From positions 3,842,668-3,906,667 of the forward strand of contig NC_079519.1 in the NCBI RefSeq assembly GCF_000801105.2: DNA of 64,000 bases. Reading direction: 5' to 3'. Positions 22,825 through 35,965 of this stretch are shown piece after piece (within the stretch, counting starts at the first letter, position 1; the number at the start of each line of letters is the position of its first letter). This DNA is from Raphanus sativus. Lineage: Eukaryota > Streptophyta > Magnoliopsida > Brassicales > Brassicaceae. Below the pieces are notes generated by a model. The model was not told the origin of the DNA. It did not search any database and was given only the letters and a program-made list of their open reading frames with translations. The translations under genes and the position numbers were made by a program.

Positions 22825-23645
22825 TTATATAATAAAGTTGGCATTTTTTTCTCTTTGGGGTTTTAATGCCATGTAGCACACTCTTTCTAATAATTTTTTT
22901 TCTTCTTAATTTATATTTAATAGGTTTTAATGTTAGTTATGAAAGACATTGGGTTTTTAAAATTTTCCTCATGAAAACCCAAGCATTTATAGCAGTGTTT
23001 GAACCCGAACCAGAGTCACTGTTGAATCGGTAAACTCTCCGACCCAATATAAATCGGATTTGAGTTTTGTGAAAAAGCCAAAATTTAAAACCCAAATTAA
23101 AACCTCCAAAAACTCACTGAAACCCAAAACCCGATACCGGTTGCATCACTGGTTGAATCAATAAATAATTTTTATTTTTTTTTAGTTTTAGTTATATTTT
23201 AAATTCTGTTTTATATTCTAAATTTCCAATTATGTTATATAATAAAGTTGAGTTTTTTTCCTCCCTAGAAGGAAACCCAATGTCATTTGGAACACTTTTA
23301 ATAATTAAAATCTTTTCTTAAATTATATTTAATCGGTTTTAATGTTAATTATGAAAGACATTGAGTTTTTAAACTTTTCCTCGTAAAAGCCCAAGCGTTT
23401 ATAACAGTGTTTTGAACCCGAACCGGAACCACTGTTGAACCGGTAAACTCCGCGATCCAATATAAATCTTGTTTGAGTTTTGTGAAAAAACCCAAAATTT
23501 AAAATCCCAATTTAAAACCTCAAATAAAACTCACTAAAACCCGAAATCCAATACCGCTTACACCACTGGTTGAATCAATAGATAATTTTTTTTAGTTTTT
23601 AGTTATGTTTTAAATTATGTTTTATATTATAAATTTCCAATTATA
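22825..23645. repeat. 410-bp imperfect tandem duplication
   Basis: 22825-23234 and 23235-23645 both start TTATATAATAAAGTTG and contain GAAAGACATTG, GAACCCGAACC and TGGTTGAATCAATA in the same order. They differ by many substitutions. Non-coding. Confidence 0.75.
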
Positions 23646-24692
23646 AAGTTATATGTTTTTTCAGTTTTATTACCGTCTTCCTATTCTTCTACACTACAAT
23701 TTACGTTTACAAGGAAGGTGAGTAAGCGTGATCGTGCTCGACCCGCACATCCGTAAAACAAACTCAAGGACGACCAAGCTTATTATTCCTCTACATTACA
23801 ATTTACGTTTGCAAGAAAAATGAGAAAGTTATTTTTTATTTAACTTAGTTTATAACAAGTCATTACATTTTTAATTTACAGATCAAAAAGAATAAGATCA
23901 TATGATCATGTGGATTACAAAACATGTTTTAAATTGTTGAAGAACAAGAACATGGCGAGTTGTTGGTAAGTTTTAAAATTTAGAGAAAATCAAAATTAGT
24001 TGATGTGATTTGGTGTTAATTTATTTTTGTTATTGCAAATTTACTGATATGATGTTTTAATTTTGGTTTATTTTGCATTGGAAGTTTAATTTATTATTCA
24101 CATTCGACATAAATATTTGTGAATTGTATGTCTTGATTTTTTTTAGATGTCATAACTCTTATGTTACAAATTTTTTAAATAGTCTAAACTATTTCTTAAT
24201 ATTTTATATCTCAAACGAAGATAAAAATACAGAAACCAAGGTTAAGTATTTTCTAAATGTTTTAAGCATAAAATAGATAAATATCCAAACTATTATTTTA
24301 TGTTTAGAAAACATTTCAAAATATTAACTATTATATAAAATTTTCATAGCTAATATATTATTATATAATAAAATTAATTCATTTATTAACATGTGGTTCA
24401 TCAACGGTTGGTCCAATAACTCATTGATCCGGTCAATTCAGTGACCCGGTCAATCGTCAGATTCAGTGTCTAGGTTGGGTTTCAAAATCACGGTTTATAG
24501 GTTTTCTTTATATTTGATGTTGATTATGGAGAATAGAGCCTCTATTATTCTCCATAGTCAACAATCTGTATCATTTTCATAAATTCGACCCACATGATCC
24601 GTATGACCAAAAATCTTAAACCCGCATCCGCCCCGCCAGAACCCGTGGATAAACCGTCTTACCAGCGGGTAATAATAATCATATTAAAAACT

Positions 24693-24790
24693 AATTATTT
24701 TAATTATGTATTAATATTTTAATTATATATTAATTATTTTAATTATATATTAATTATTTTAATTATATATTAATTATTTTCATTATATAA
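24693..24790. repeat. About five copies of a 20-bp AT repeat
   Basis: AATTATTTTAATTATATATT repeated with few changes. It is flanked by GC-rich CGGGT words at 24620-24660 and 24905-25050, probably the two ends of another degenerate hAT-like element. Confidence 0.75.
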
Positions 24791-25210
24791 TAATTATTAA
24801 AAATAATATTAAAATAATACATTATAACTAAAATTTTAAAAATATTTTATATGTTTATATATTTTTACGAAAAATAATAAAAAGTAAAAACTTTTTTTTT
24901 TGAATTTGCGGGTCGGCGGGTACCGCAACTCATATTTGGCTTATCCGCACCCGCCCCGCTTAAACTAATCTTAACCCACACCCGTACTCGCAGTTCGAAA
25001 ATTTTAAACCGATCGACCCGCACCCGCTCTACGGCGGGTCAAACGGGGCAGAACCCCAGGGATTTGAATTAAATTCTGAGCTCCACTAACCACTATCAAA
25101 AAGATCAAAAATATCATTTTTATACATATTTTCATTTCATATTTTTGGAATATTTTATTTACTAAGATCATATAATAAATTATAAATTCATGTAAGAATA
25201 CAACATATGA

Positions 25211-25240
25211 ACCCGGCGCGTAGCACCGAAATATCACTAG
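25211..25240 (+). mobile_element. Helitron 3' terminus
   Basis: CCGGCGCGTAGCACCG, an imperfect stem of the common CCCGCGCGTAGCGCGGG type, precedes CTAG at 25237-25240 followed by T. Confidence 0.6.
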
Positions 25241-25640
25241 TTATTTAATAAAATAAGTATTAAACTAATAATATGTTAACTAACTATTTTAGAATATAAA
25301 TAAAAAATTTTACATTTTATTTTGAAGAAAATAATGAAAAAAATATTTTATTTATTTAATATTTTTATGTATAATATTATATTGTTACTAAATAATTTAT
25401 TATATGTTTTCATTTTTTGAAAAAAATTGATTTATATTTGTGCCAAAAAAAATCAAATTTAAAAGTCATTTTAGGCATACTGTTAGTCAACTATAGTTGT
25501 TGATTAACGATATACCTAAAATGACATAGTCAAGAAAAATTCATGACTAAAATAGCTCGTCAATAAAAATTGAATATATTTTTTTGTAATAAATTGGTGT
25601 TTTTTTCAACTAAATTTGAAAGTTGATGATTTAAATGATA

Positions 25641-26030
25641 CTAGATCTTGACCCGCCTAACCGGGCGGGTATTTATTTTATGTTTTTAGTTTTTTTATTT
25701 ATAAATGATATATTTGCAATATTTAAACATAAATTTAGATTGAAATTTAACATTTGTAGTTATAATAAAAATTAAAAGTTAAAAAAAATATTTTGATATA
25801 AATTTTAAATTCCTAATTAAAATAATATAGAGATGAGTCATAATTTTTTCTAATTCCAAAATCTTAGCATTCTTAATAACAAATAAAATAATTTTTAAAT
25901 ATATAAACATATTTGAAAGTAAAATAAATTTGTTAAAAAAAATCTTACGCCATTGTTGTTTATTTCTATAGTTTGACCCGTGGCCGTATAAATATTTGCT
26001 TTCACTTCAATTTTTTTCTTTGTTCTAATG

Positions 26031-26074
<44 letters not shown>

Positions 26075-26590
26075 TATAAATTAATATGTATTACATAATT
26101 GTTAGTATAACATTTTAAAACAATTTTTTTATATATTACTTAAAATAATTATATTATGGGATTTTTAATCGTCTATTATATTATAGTGTATCATATAAAA
26201 ATATAATATTTATAACTAATTGGATTTATATTATAAAAGTGTTATACTAACAATTTATAAATAAAATATTTTATTTTTTATCTATATGATATATAAATTG
26301 ATTTTGATGTGTGATTTTTATTTTATTTTTTTATTGATAAATATTGAAAAATATTAAATGTTAACAAAAAATATATTAGAAAATATATTTTGGTTAAGTT
26401 TATTCTATTAAAGAAATCTATCATTTAAATCAGGAAAATACATTAAATACTTAAATCTATCATCTAAATAAGAAAAATACAAAATTCTCTATTATCTTTA
26501 TTACCAAACAAAATTGAATTTTTTCAAAGACTCTTACTAAACAAAAGTTAAAGTATCTATTTTATTTCCCAAATAAATAACCCGCGTCTT
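25641..26590 (-). mobile_element. Helitron, non-autonomous, related to the one at 34949
   Basis: On the minus strand the 3' end is clear: stem ACCCGCC / GGCGGGT (25664-25670 and 25651-25657) and CTAG (25644-25641) followed by T. The body matches the element at 34949-35965 in order, including TTTGACCCGTG-CCGTATAA. The 5' end is not recognisable, so the right limit is approximate. The insertion cuts the arm of the inverted-repeat element ending at 25640. Confidence 0.6.
26034..26071. repeat. (AT)n microsatellite
   Basis: About 19 AT dinucleotides inside the Helitron; the sister Helitron at 34949 has only a short AT run at the same place. Confidence 0.95.
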
Positions 26591-26611
26591 AGTATTATTT
26601 TACACGGACAA

Positions 26612-26670
26612 TGGGCCTTTTAGTTGTGCCTTGGTTGCGGCCCATATCGTTGACTTACAATGTGGGCCCA
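26612..26670 (+). promoter_or_regulatory. Site II (TGGGCC) cluster of the VPS52 promoter
   Basis: TGGGCC at 26612, GGCCCA at 26639 and TGGGCCCA at 26663 lie 140-200 bp upstream of the first VPS52 exon. Such site II elements are typical of promoters of constitutively expressed plant genes. They suggest that the original VPS52 promoter came along with the fragment. Confidence 0.5.
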
Positions 26671-26811
26671 CTGCAATTAATATCAGATTATTAGTGTAAG
26701 AAAGTAACACGAATCTGAAAAGCAGCAAACGCTGGAAAAATCTCCGATTTGTATGAGGTAGATCGGAGTTCAAAAAGATCTTTCGACGGAGATCAAGGCA
26801 TTCTTAATTTC

Positions 26812-29800
26812 GATGGCATCTCCATTGACGCATTGGTAGTCTTTCCACTTCGTTTTCGCTTTTTGATTTTTTCTGAGTTCTGAGTAATCCTGGATCTTTG
26901 AGTCTTGTTGATTCGTAGTTTATCATCCATGGATCTCTTATTTAAGTTTGTGTCTATTCTCATAGGGTCAAGCCGTGGGGGACTTCGGTGGCCATGAGAA
27001 ACTTGGATTTGATTTAGGAGCTTATGTTGGAGATTTGGCTTTTGAAGAGGATTCAGGCAGGTAACATTGTCCTCAAACACCTTTTTTATCTGTGTCCATT
27101 TTTCGAATCACAAACGAATTGGTTGTGTCAGCTCTTTCTCTTTGTTATTATTACAGTGAGGATATATCATTGGAGGGACTTCCTTCAGCAAGAACTAGAA
27201 GAATGTGAGAGTGATGAGGTTGAGCTTTTCACAGATCTTTGATCCAATCGTTATTATTAGGAGTTTTCCCCCGCTGCGCTGCCTCTTTCTAGCTGAAATT
27301 GATGTGCTTCAGTTGTCATTTTTTTACTCTCTTTTGAGTTTTGAGTTACTTTGTACATGGATTAGTCATAGACTTTTGGTTCCAAGTATATAATGTTCTC
27401 TCCCATGATCGTTTTTGTGTCAGCTCAGGTTGTTGCCAATTGCTAAACTTAGACAATATGCTAAAGGTGTAGAAAACAATCTACGGAAGGTCGAGTTGGA
27501 TTCCATCGAGGTTGTTAGTCTTACCCTGTGATACATCATGGCACTTTTTTATTCGATTTATCCTTTAGGCAGCTTTAATTTATTGCTTTACATGGATACT
27601 CAGGATTACATAAAAGAAAGTGATAACCTTGTCTCACTTCACGATCAGATTCATGACTGTGACAGAATCCTGTCACAAATGGAAACTCTCCTCAGTGGAT
27701 TTCAGGTATTTTGAAGATTAGCCATTTTGTATAGTTTGTTTTGCATGCGCTTCTTTCTTCGTATTCTGATTTTTTTTTGCATATTTAACCAAAAGGGATT
27801 TGCTTACTTTTGGTTGTACAGTTTCCTTGTAATCTAAGTGCGTTCTTTCCTTCTCTTCTTTTCTTTCAGGAAGAGATTGGTTCTGTAAGCTCCGACATAA
27901 AGATTCTTCAAGAAACATCGATGGAGGGTTTGGGATTGAAAAACCGCAGGGTATTTAGCCAATCAGAAACCACTACTAGTGTTGATCTCTTACTGCTTTC
28001 ACCACCCGTGACTCATCAAAATGAGCTTTCTATCTGAACAGGTGGCTGAATCAAAGCTAGCAAAATTTGTCGAAGACATTATAGTGCCACCAAAGATGAT
28101 AGACGTAATTGTGGATGGAGAGGTATTTTGCTAATCCCGCTTTTTCTATTTGTTTCTGGTGTTGTAAAAGAGTTACTAGTTTGGTTCATATGCTTTATTC
28201 CAACAAAAATTAGGGGTGGGGGGATTAAAATAATTGCTGGTTTAGCTGGGGGTAGATGCTGCCACTATGTGCAATAGCATAACATGGTATTCGAGTACGT
28301 GTTTTGTGTTATAGGATTGCATTTAGGCTTAGGATGAACTGCCGAGAAATAAATTTACTTTTAATCTGATAGTCGTGCTATTTTCCTTATTCTGAGAGTA
28401 TATTAGAACGCTTGAAATTCTGAGTAAGAAACTTAAATTTGTAGCAGCAGATCCTGCGGTGAAAAGTTCCAAAGCATTAAAAGATGTAGAGCCTGAGCTG
28501 GAGAAGCTCCGTCAACAAGCTATTTCCAAGGTAATTGATATACTTTCTGTGTGACATGATTCCTGCGGTTATATATTTCTGTTTTGTACTTCTTCTGCGA
28601 TGTCGCTGAAGGGAGTGTGATAGGTCCAAGCAATTATGTATGTGTTGACTCAAAACAGACACATGCATGTTTCCTAAACTTGTTAACTGTTTAATAAGTT
28701 CAGAAAGAGTTATGTTACTTGCATAACCTAATTCATTCTAACTCATTAAGACTAGGCTAACTATCAAGATTCAAAATCATTGTTCCTTCCCTCTAAGAGA
28801 GTTCATTCCTAGGACAAAGTTGTCATCTGGCATAAGTTCAGTGGATGTTTAGTACCGTATTAAGACCAAGTAGTTTGTGCTTGTCCTCTCCAAGGGCCTT
28901 CAATATGTTCTTACTGGTTTATTTCTGTTTACAGGTGTATGATTTTATTGTCCAGAAGCTTATAGCTCTGAGGAAACCCAAAACGAATATCCAGATTCTT
29001 CAACAGAGTGTGTTATTAAAGTACAAGTGAGTAATGTTCTCCAAGCCCCTTTCCTTTGTTGTGCGTAGTGGAACATTTGCTGCTGAGTTTTTTGTTCTGC
29101 ATAGATGTGTAAGACGTTGGTTGTCACCTCACGAACGAGTTAGTTAGTTGTTTTGCCTGCATGACATTGGCGAAGTTGCTTTACGCACATGTTACTGATA
29201 TCCAACTTGATATGTTTTCGCTTCTAGAGTACATTTATTTGTATCCATACTTCACTCACAAATTACAATTTAATGATAGGTATATTACCTCCTTCCTCAA
29301 AAGAACATGGAAAAGAAGTTTTTATGGATGTCCGTGCTGCATACATGATACATTGATACCATGAACAAGGTAATATTCTATGAATATCCTATGAGTATGG
29401 CGGGTTTTCATTATCCGGTAGCTTCCTTCGTGAAGCTGTTCTTTTTCCCAATATTTCCTCCTATGTGGAGTGAACTGGATGTTCAAGCGTCGCTAGTATG
29501 GCTGATGCTCTTCTCTGCATATGTTGCAGTGTTTGTAACTTCTCAAGTTACACTGTATGCTTCTATTCAAGAAGGTTATGAGGTCGTAGTTCGATTTCTT
29601 ATGGTCTTTTGTAATGTGGTGTATCGTCATTCTATCATCTGTTTGATCAATGTTTCAGTTTGTTTGGCTCTTAGTAGCTTTGATGTATCATCCCTTGGTG
29701 GAGTTAAACTCTTTTAAGTTCTAATGAAAGTGTGGTTTGAACATAAAAAAAAGAAAGTAATATTCTATATCTTGATTGTTTAGTGGCACCATGCTGCAAC

Positions 29801-30230
29801 TTCTTTTTATATTAGATACATTTGTCTTAGGTTAATCTCTGCGTATGTAAGGTAGTGAATAGAACATCGAATTGCACATTACATGCAAGTAGCTCTTCTA
29901 TTCTTGTTTTCATCTTATTCAAGCCTTTTTGTCTCGCTAGATCTGGACATGTTATTTATAGCTGTGCAGGTTAGACAAAAATATATGTATGTTAGTTTAG
30001 GCTTTCAATTATTGTTACACCTAATGAATTGTGAGATCTGGTTTCAGGTGTTAAGGGCACATTTTCGTGCTTATTTTCAAGCTGCTGAGAAACTACAATT
30101 AGATATAGCGACAGCATATGACTTGATTGGGGTGGAGACTAGAAGCACCGGCCTCTTCTCAAGAGCTAGGGAGCCACTAAAGAACCGTTCTGCCGTCTTC
30201 GCTCTGGGCGAGAGTATAAAAGTTATAAAG
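26812..30230 (+). pseudogene. VPS52: VPS52 (POK) 5' half, pseudogene
   Basis: Exons with GT-AG borders follow the family order: 26812-26835, 26966-27060 (VGDFGGHEKLGFDLGAYV), 27157-27219, about 27430-27510 (GVENNLRKVELDSIE), 27603-27705 (DNLVSLHDQI), 27871-27950, 28042-28122 (KFVEDIIVPPKMIDVIVDGE), about 28406-28530, 28936-29026 (VYDFIVQKLIALRKPKTN), about 29281-29370 and 30049-30230 (LDIATAYDLIGVETRSTG). VPS52 is a subunit of the GARP/EARP tethering complex that captures endosome-derived vesicles at the trans-Golgi. The C-terminal half is absent. The start codon is lost, CCTT is inserted in the third exon (shift), the fourth exon has stops, and the tenth shifts frame. UGGT sequence follows within about 30 bp of the last exon. 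Confidence 0.85.
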
Positions 30231-30261
30231 GTATTCGCATTTGGTGATTAGCATTGCTGGC

Positions 30262-31729
30262 TGATTTTTGTGAAGACGAAACGAGACCATGTGGTGCCAT
30301 TGGGGCAAGGGATAATGTTAGCTTAGCTGGTTATGGTGTGGAGCTTGCTTTGAAGAACATGGAGTACAAGGCAATTCATGATATTGCTATAAAGAAAGGT
30401 TAGTGTTAGCTTAATTTTGTTGCCACCGAAACTTTGAAAGGAAAAGCTTATTTTTATCAGCTACTTGTTCCGCATCTTCTTTCTGTTACCTGTGAATTTG
30501 CCACCCTTTAAGTATTATTGCTATGAGTTTCAGGTATCACTCTTGAAGATCCAAGGACTGAAGATCTTAGTCAAGATGTTAGGGGTTTATATTCTCTAAA
30601 ATCCTGGTATGTTTACTTTGCAACATTAGTAGAATAATTCTTTAAAACATTTTAAAAAATTTAGTCCCTTTGATTTCCATGGATGCCCGCACAAATAATT
30701 TTTTGTTTGTTTGTTAATGGATGTGAGATGGAATAAGATAAGAGATGAATGTAGGAAAAATAGCTCGTAGCAGTATTTCATTTTCTGTTGGATAATCATT
30801 TGGGTCAGCGATTCTTGTTTTGCAGGACAGGAAACCCGAGCTAAGATCAGAAGTCATGGCTTTTAGGGATTATCTCCTATCATCAACTGTATCAGACACG
30901 CTTGATGTTTGGGAGCTCAAAGGTATGCATTCTGTATGTTTTGGCTTTGGTGATAGTAGAAGTTAAGAAGTGTTTTCTAATTTTCCTTCATTCTACAGAT
31001 TTAGGACACCAAACAGTCCAGCAAATAGTCCATGCCTCTGATCCTTTGCAATCTATGCAAGAAATCAATCAAAACTTTCCAAGCGTTGCTTCTTCATTAT
31101 CTCGCATGAAGGTATGCCATTATTTATTGACGCTGTGGTAACCTTAATCTGTTGGTTGAATTGTTTCTTTTGGTTCTTCTGATTCTAACCATCTGGTTCT
31201 TCTGATTCTAACCGTCTGGCTGATAGAAGATTGTTTTTCTCTTTCGTCAGTAAATATTTTAGCGATGTCTTCATGCTTGTGTCATCTGCAATGGCAACAC
31301 GGGACCGTAGTTCTGAAAGTGCACGCTTTGAGGTGTTGAGTTCGGAAAACAGGTATGCAAATTGGGTCAGATGGTAGTTGCTTTCCTTTTTTTATTGTGT
31401 TGGGAATCTGAGACTGTACGACTAAGATGTCTATACGTTTTGTAGTGCGGTTATGCTGGGAAATGAAAATGCAACTATAAACGTTGATGCTGTTATCGAC
31501 CCTTTAAGCCCTACTGGTCAAAAATTAGCATCACTTCAAGTTTTACAGAAGCATGTTCAGACAAGCATGAGGATTGTTCTGAATCCCATGGTGAGTAAAA
31601 CGTATACGGTTATTTGGAAATCATGCAAATGTCAAACTTATTGTTGTGAGCCATGTAGATGTTCAAAGGGATTATTCTTATGGTCTTTAATTGGTTACTG
31701 TTACTCTTACTGAGATATATATATATATA

Positions 31730-31764
<35 letters not shown>

Positions 31765-33547
31765 CCTACTGATGCTGTTAGTTATGGAGATATTTTATGT
31801 AAATTCTGATTCAGTGGTCACTTATTCTTACGGGGAGAAACATAACATACGTATTTGTTCATGTGTCTGACCTAGAGTTCTTAATTCTTCTTGGCAGAGC
31901 TCCCTTGTGGACATTCCTATGAAGAATTACTACAGATATGTCTTACCCAATACGGTATGAAAGATCTTTAAATTACATGGCGAACCGGTTTTGTTCCACA
32001 TTCCCTGATCAAATACTTATTTTTTTTTCTCAGGACGATTACAGCAGTACAAACTTTGATATAGATGGGCCCTAGGCATTTTTGGCAAGTATGCCATTAT
32101 CCAAGACACTTACCATGAATCTTGACGTTCCAGAGCCATGGCTTGTTGAACCAGTAATTGCCATGTATGATTTTTCCCCTAAAAAGAAAATGAGATTATG
32201 TTGTTCTTTTTGCTCGAAGTTTTCTCAGTGTGCGTTAAATGAATTTTTGAGCCATCTTATTTTTGGCTTATTCATAACTTTCTACTTTCTTTCCTCTCTT
32301 CCGGATTTGTCCATGTCCAGTCACGATCTGGACAACATTTTGCTTGAGAACCTGGGAGATACCACTACACTGCAGGCAGTTTTTGAGGTTGAATCTCTTG
32401 TCCTTACAGGTTAGCTTTTCTAAACTTACTATTCTACGCTGGTAGGATACTGTTCATTTTATTTATTGACATAATCCTTGCGCAGGTCATTGCTCGGAAA
32501 AGGATCATGAGGCTCCTATTAAAAGAATTTTAAGTATATCGTGTGCACTAAGAGTTTTAAGTATATTATGCGAAGAGAAAACTTTGATATATAATATTTT
32601 GAACCATTCGGTTTCTGATGCCTAGACACTGCATATGACAGATATGAGCGTTTCCTTAAGATCATGATTCTTAGTGTCCTGAAGAACACTAATCGTCCTG
32701 TAAATTCTGGTTCATAAAGAATTATCTTTCTCCTCAATTTAAGGTTTGTTCCTTTTCTTCTTGGTATACACGTAAGTCTGGTGTTTGTGTCTATTTTTGT
32801 TAACCACATCAACTTAATGCTTATCGCATTCTACTCTTGCAGGATGTGATTCCACATATGGCACAAGAATATTATTTTGAGTACGAGCTGATTAGTGATT
32901 ACGTACAAATGGCCTTCCTGGTTGCATAAACAGAAAGAAAAAAGCAACGAATTATTTGGGCCTACAAAGTCCTTTTCCTTGATGTTATATTTCCTCTCTC
33001 ATTGGAAAAGGTACGGCTGATCATTTGATGTTTTCATTTGTTACCTGCGATTTTTATGCTTGGAATATGTCAGAATAAGACATTCAACACGCTGCTAGTG
33101 TAAGACATTCTACACGTATTCTGTATGTTATATTTGTCGACGCGGATCAAATTATAAGGACAGACATGGGCGAACTGTACGATATGGATATAAAAGGAAG
33201 ACCTCTCGCGTATACTCCTTTTTGTGACAACAACAAGGAAATGGATGGCTATCGGTTTTGGAGACAGGTAACCACTTATCTGTTCTTTTTGTAGGGCTAA
33301 TTGGTTTCCTTACTAACATTCTCATTTACTTGGGACAGGGTTTCTGGAGAGAACATTTACGTGGTAGGCCATACCATATCAGGTAGACCAACGAACTTCT
33401 CTTGAACCTTGATAAGTTTCTGCTATTTCCATTATTGATGTGTGTTGTTTTTGTAGTGCTCTGTACGTTGTTGACTTGGTTAAATTCCGAGAGACGGCGG
33501 CAGGAGACGCTTAGCAAGGATCCAAACAGTTTGTCCAATCTAGATCA
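30262..33547 (+). pseudogene. UGGT (EBS1-like) pseudogene, internally deleted
   Basis: Exon remnants match the ER folding sensor UDP-glucose:glycoprotein glucosyltransferase: about 30262-30401 ([15 protein letters not shown]), 30537-30607, 30826-30922, 30999-31111 ([20 protein letters not shown]), then a jump over several hundred residues to 31251-31352 ([11 protein letters not shown]), 31446-31590 ([20 protein letters not shown]), 31898-31954, 32034-32168, 32321-32409 ([20 protein letters not shown]), about 32637-32743, 32844-33010, about 33128-33268 (glucosyltransferase core: [20 protein letters not shown]), 33340-33383 and 33457-33547. A TAG follows GP at about 32072, and frameshifts lie at about 31540, 32690 and 33510. 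The N-terminus and part of the catalytic C-terminus are missing. Confidence 0.85.
31714..31761. repeat. Interrupted (AT)n microsatellite
   Basis: AT dinucleotides with one TAATAAAT interruption, in a UGGT intron. Confidence 0.9.
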
Positions 33548-34948
33548 GGCAAGTTGTTCAATATGGCTTCTACATTTGGTCTAGATAGCACCACCATTTG
33601 ATGTTCGACGTTTAACGTTAGGCGATTGGTGATTGGCTAAAGACCTTTGTGTTGAACCCAAAGAAAAAAAAGTGACATCTTTTTGCTTCCCCTTCGTCAC
33701 TAGGTCAAAAGCCAAGTAGCGACTCGAGAGTGAAAGCGACGGCAAGAGATGGCGGAGGAGGAGAAAGAGTGGGAGGACTGGTGCTTCATCTGCAAAGAGG
33801 GTGGGAACCTAATGCTCTGCGACTACAAGTCAGTCTCTACTCTCTCTCTTGACCTCTTGATAATCTGAGAAGATCTGCATTAAAAATCAAAACTTTCGTT
33901 ATAAATCAGACCATTGTTGTCACGTCTAGTGAAAAATGTATGCATCTATCCCAATCTCAATTGTTGCTCTGGTCATTTCAGGGACTGTCCGAAAGCTTAT
34001 CATGCCTCTTGCGTTGAAAATGATATTTCAGCTGGATAGAGTGACGATTCTTCTTATATCTGCGGTAAAAAAGTGCTAATCTTTCTCTATTTATATATAT
34101 ATTCATTGCAATATATTTACTATAATCATTTTGTAATTAGCACACGGTTCTTTGAGCTTCCGTCACTTGTCTCCTCTTGATTAGTTTAGTGTGTTTTATG
34201 TCGGGAAATGAGAGACATTGAAGGAGGATATAGCTTGAGATTCTTCTTATTTAATTATTATGCATATAAAGTTTATTTCTTTATGCTTGCAGAGAGCCTT
34301 CGCTATCTCAAAGTAATAACCTTTGGTTTCTTTTTTGTTCTGTCTCTTTAGCAAAAAATTATTGAACTGAGTCTACAATATTTGAAAATTAATATATTTC
34401 CTTGTTAGATTCTTGGGTCTGTTAGAGCTTACTGTATTTGTCAGACATGCTTTATGAACAGATTAGTGTTTCATTGTGAATTTGTTAATTGCAGAATGGC
34501 ACAGTTGCTACTTGTGTGGGAAGAAACCGAAGCTACTCTGTCTCTGTTGCCCAAATTCTGTATGTGAAGGCTGTGTCACTCATGCTGAGTTTATTCAACT
34601 TAGAGAGAATAAAGGGTTATGCAACCAGTGCCAGGAGTATGTGGTTGTTTTAGAAGAGATTCAAAAGTATGATGCTGCTGAGGTATGTTTCTAACCATAA
34701 CGTATCAAAGTTATTTCATTTTTTACCCAATTTTTTATACTAAGCCTCTCCTTATCTTAAAATATTGATAGCCATATGTTGCAGCTAATTAATGTGTTTA
34801 GGAAATGATAAGATGAATCTATTTACATTTTGGTTGTCTTGAATGGGATGAAATGTATATATTCATAAGGGTTAGCATATGTTTAAACTTGTAATGTGTA
34901 ATCAATTTTCCTTTACCTAAAGTGATAACAGAAATATTAATTACTTTA

Positions 34949-35965
34949 CTAGACCTTGATGAATTTGTTTATTTTCTATTTTTAAATTTTGTGTTTATAT
35001 TAAATGATGAATTTGTAATATTTGCACATAAATTCCGATTGAAAATTATTTTTTTCAGTTATAATAAAACTTAAAATTAAAAGCTTAATAAAATATTTTG
35101 ATACATAATTTAAATTTCTTAATAAAAATAATATAGAGGTGGGTTATATTTTTTTCCAATTTCAAAATCTTAGCATACCAATAAAATAAATTTATAAATA
35201 CATAAAATATATAAACCATATTTGGAACAATATTTCTATCAAAATAAATTTGTTAAAGAAAAATAATTTAGCGATGTTGTTGTTTATTTCTAGAGTTTGA
35301 CCCGTGACCGTATAATATTTGCTTTCATTTTAAATTTTTATTTGTACCAATGGTATAATATATATATTAAAATGTATTACATAATTATTAATGAAACATT
35401 TTAAAACATAACAATTTTATTTATTACGTTGAATAATTATATTTTGTGATTTTGATAGTCTATTATATCACCGTGTATTACATAAACAAATCCAACATTT
35501 ATAACTTATTATATTTATATTATGTAACCATTATACTAATAATATATGAATAAATTATTTATATTTTATTTATATATTATATAAATTGATTATGATGTGT
35601 GATTTTTATTTTATTATTTATACCAATAAATATTAAAAATATTTAACATGTTAAAACAAAGTATATTGGGAAATCTATTTTCGTAAATATTTGATTAAGA
35701 AAATCTATTATTTAAATTAGAAAAAGATAAGCATACTTAAATATAGGTTCAATAAAGACAAGTATACTTAAATATAGGAAAAGACAAGCATACTTAAATA
35801 TAGGTTCAATAAAGACAACTATAATTAAGGAAAATGCATTTATAAATCAGAAAAGACAACTATAATTAAGGAAAATTAATTTATTACTTCAGTGGCATTC
35901 TAATGTAAATAACTACAAAAACTTAGGGGTATTTTCAAAGTGTACTTCTATTTTAATAATATAGA
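34949..35965 (-). mobile_element. Non-autonomous Helitron, 1.0 kb
   Basis: On the minus strand it begins TCTATATTATTAAAATAGAA (from 35965), the classic crucifer Helitron start, preceded by A, and ends CTAG (34952-34949) followed by T. The terminal hairpin has been lost, unlike its relative at 25641. It lies within an intron of the PHD-SWIB pseudogene. No coding capacity. Confidence 0.75.

Larger units (their letters stand above)
21998..25640. mobile_element. Possible long-TIR Mutator-like element, about 3.6 kb
   Basis: About 230 bp at 21998-22235 recurs as an imperfect inverted copy at about 25407-25640. Both arms share TCATTTAAA, ATCAACTTTCAAATTT, GGCATA-CGTTAGTCAAC and TGGCACAAA-ATAAATCAAT. 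The interior is non-coding and holds a 410-bp tandem duplication and a Helitron 3' terminus at 25240. The right tip is cut by another Helitron at 25641, so no target duplication can be checked. The alternative is two separate MITEs in opposite orientation. Confidence 0.5.

Noticed and set aside
24600..25060. GC-rich CGGGT/ACCCG patches as possible CpG-type promoter
   Set aside because: The words are degenerate copies of the hAT-like repeat type and no gene starts nearby.
25004..25237. 77-codon minus-strand frame ending in Arg-rich tail
   Set aside because: The Arg-rich part is translated CGGGT repeats and the rest is AT-rich DNA next to a Helitron end.
29361..29717. 118-codon open frame in a VPS52 intron, hydrophobic
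   Set aside because: Lies between two VPS52 exons and matches nothing I recognise. The hydrophobic look is expected from T-rich intron DNA.
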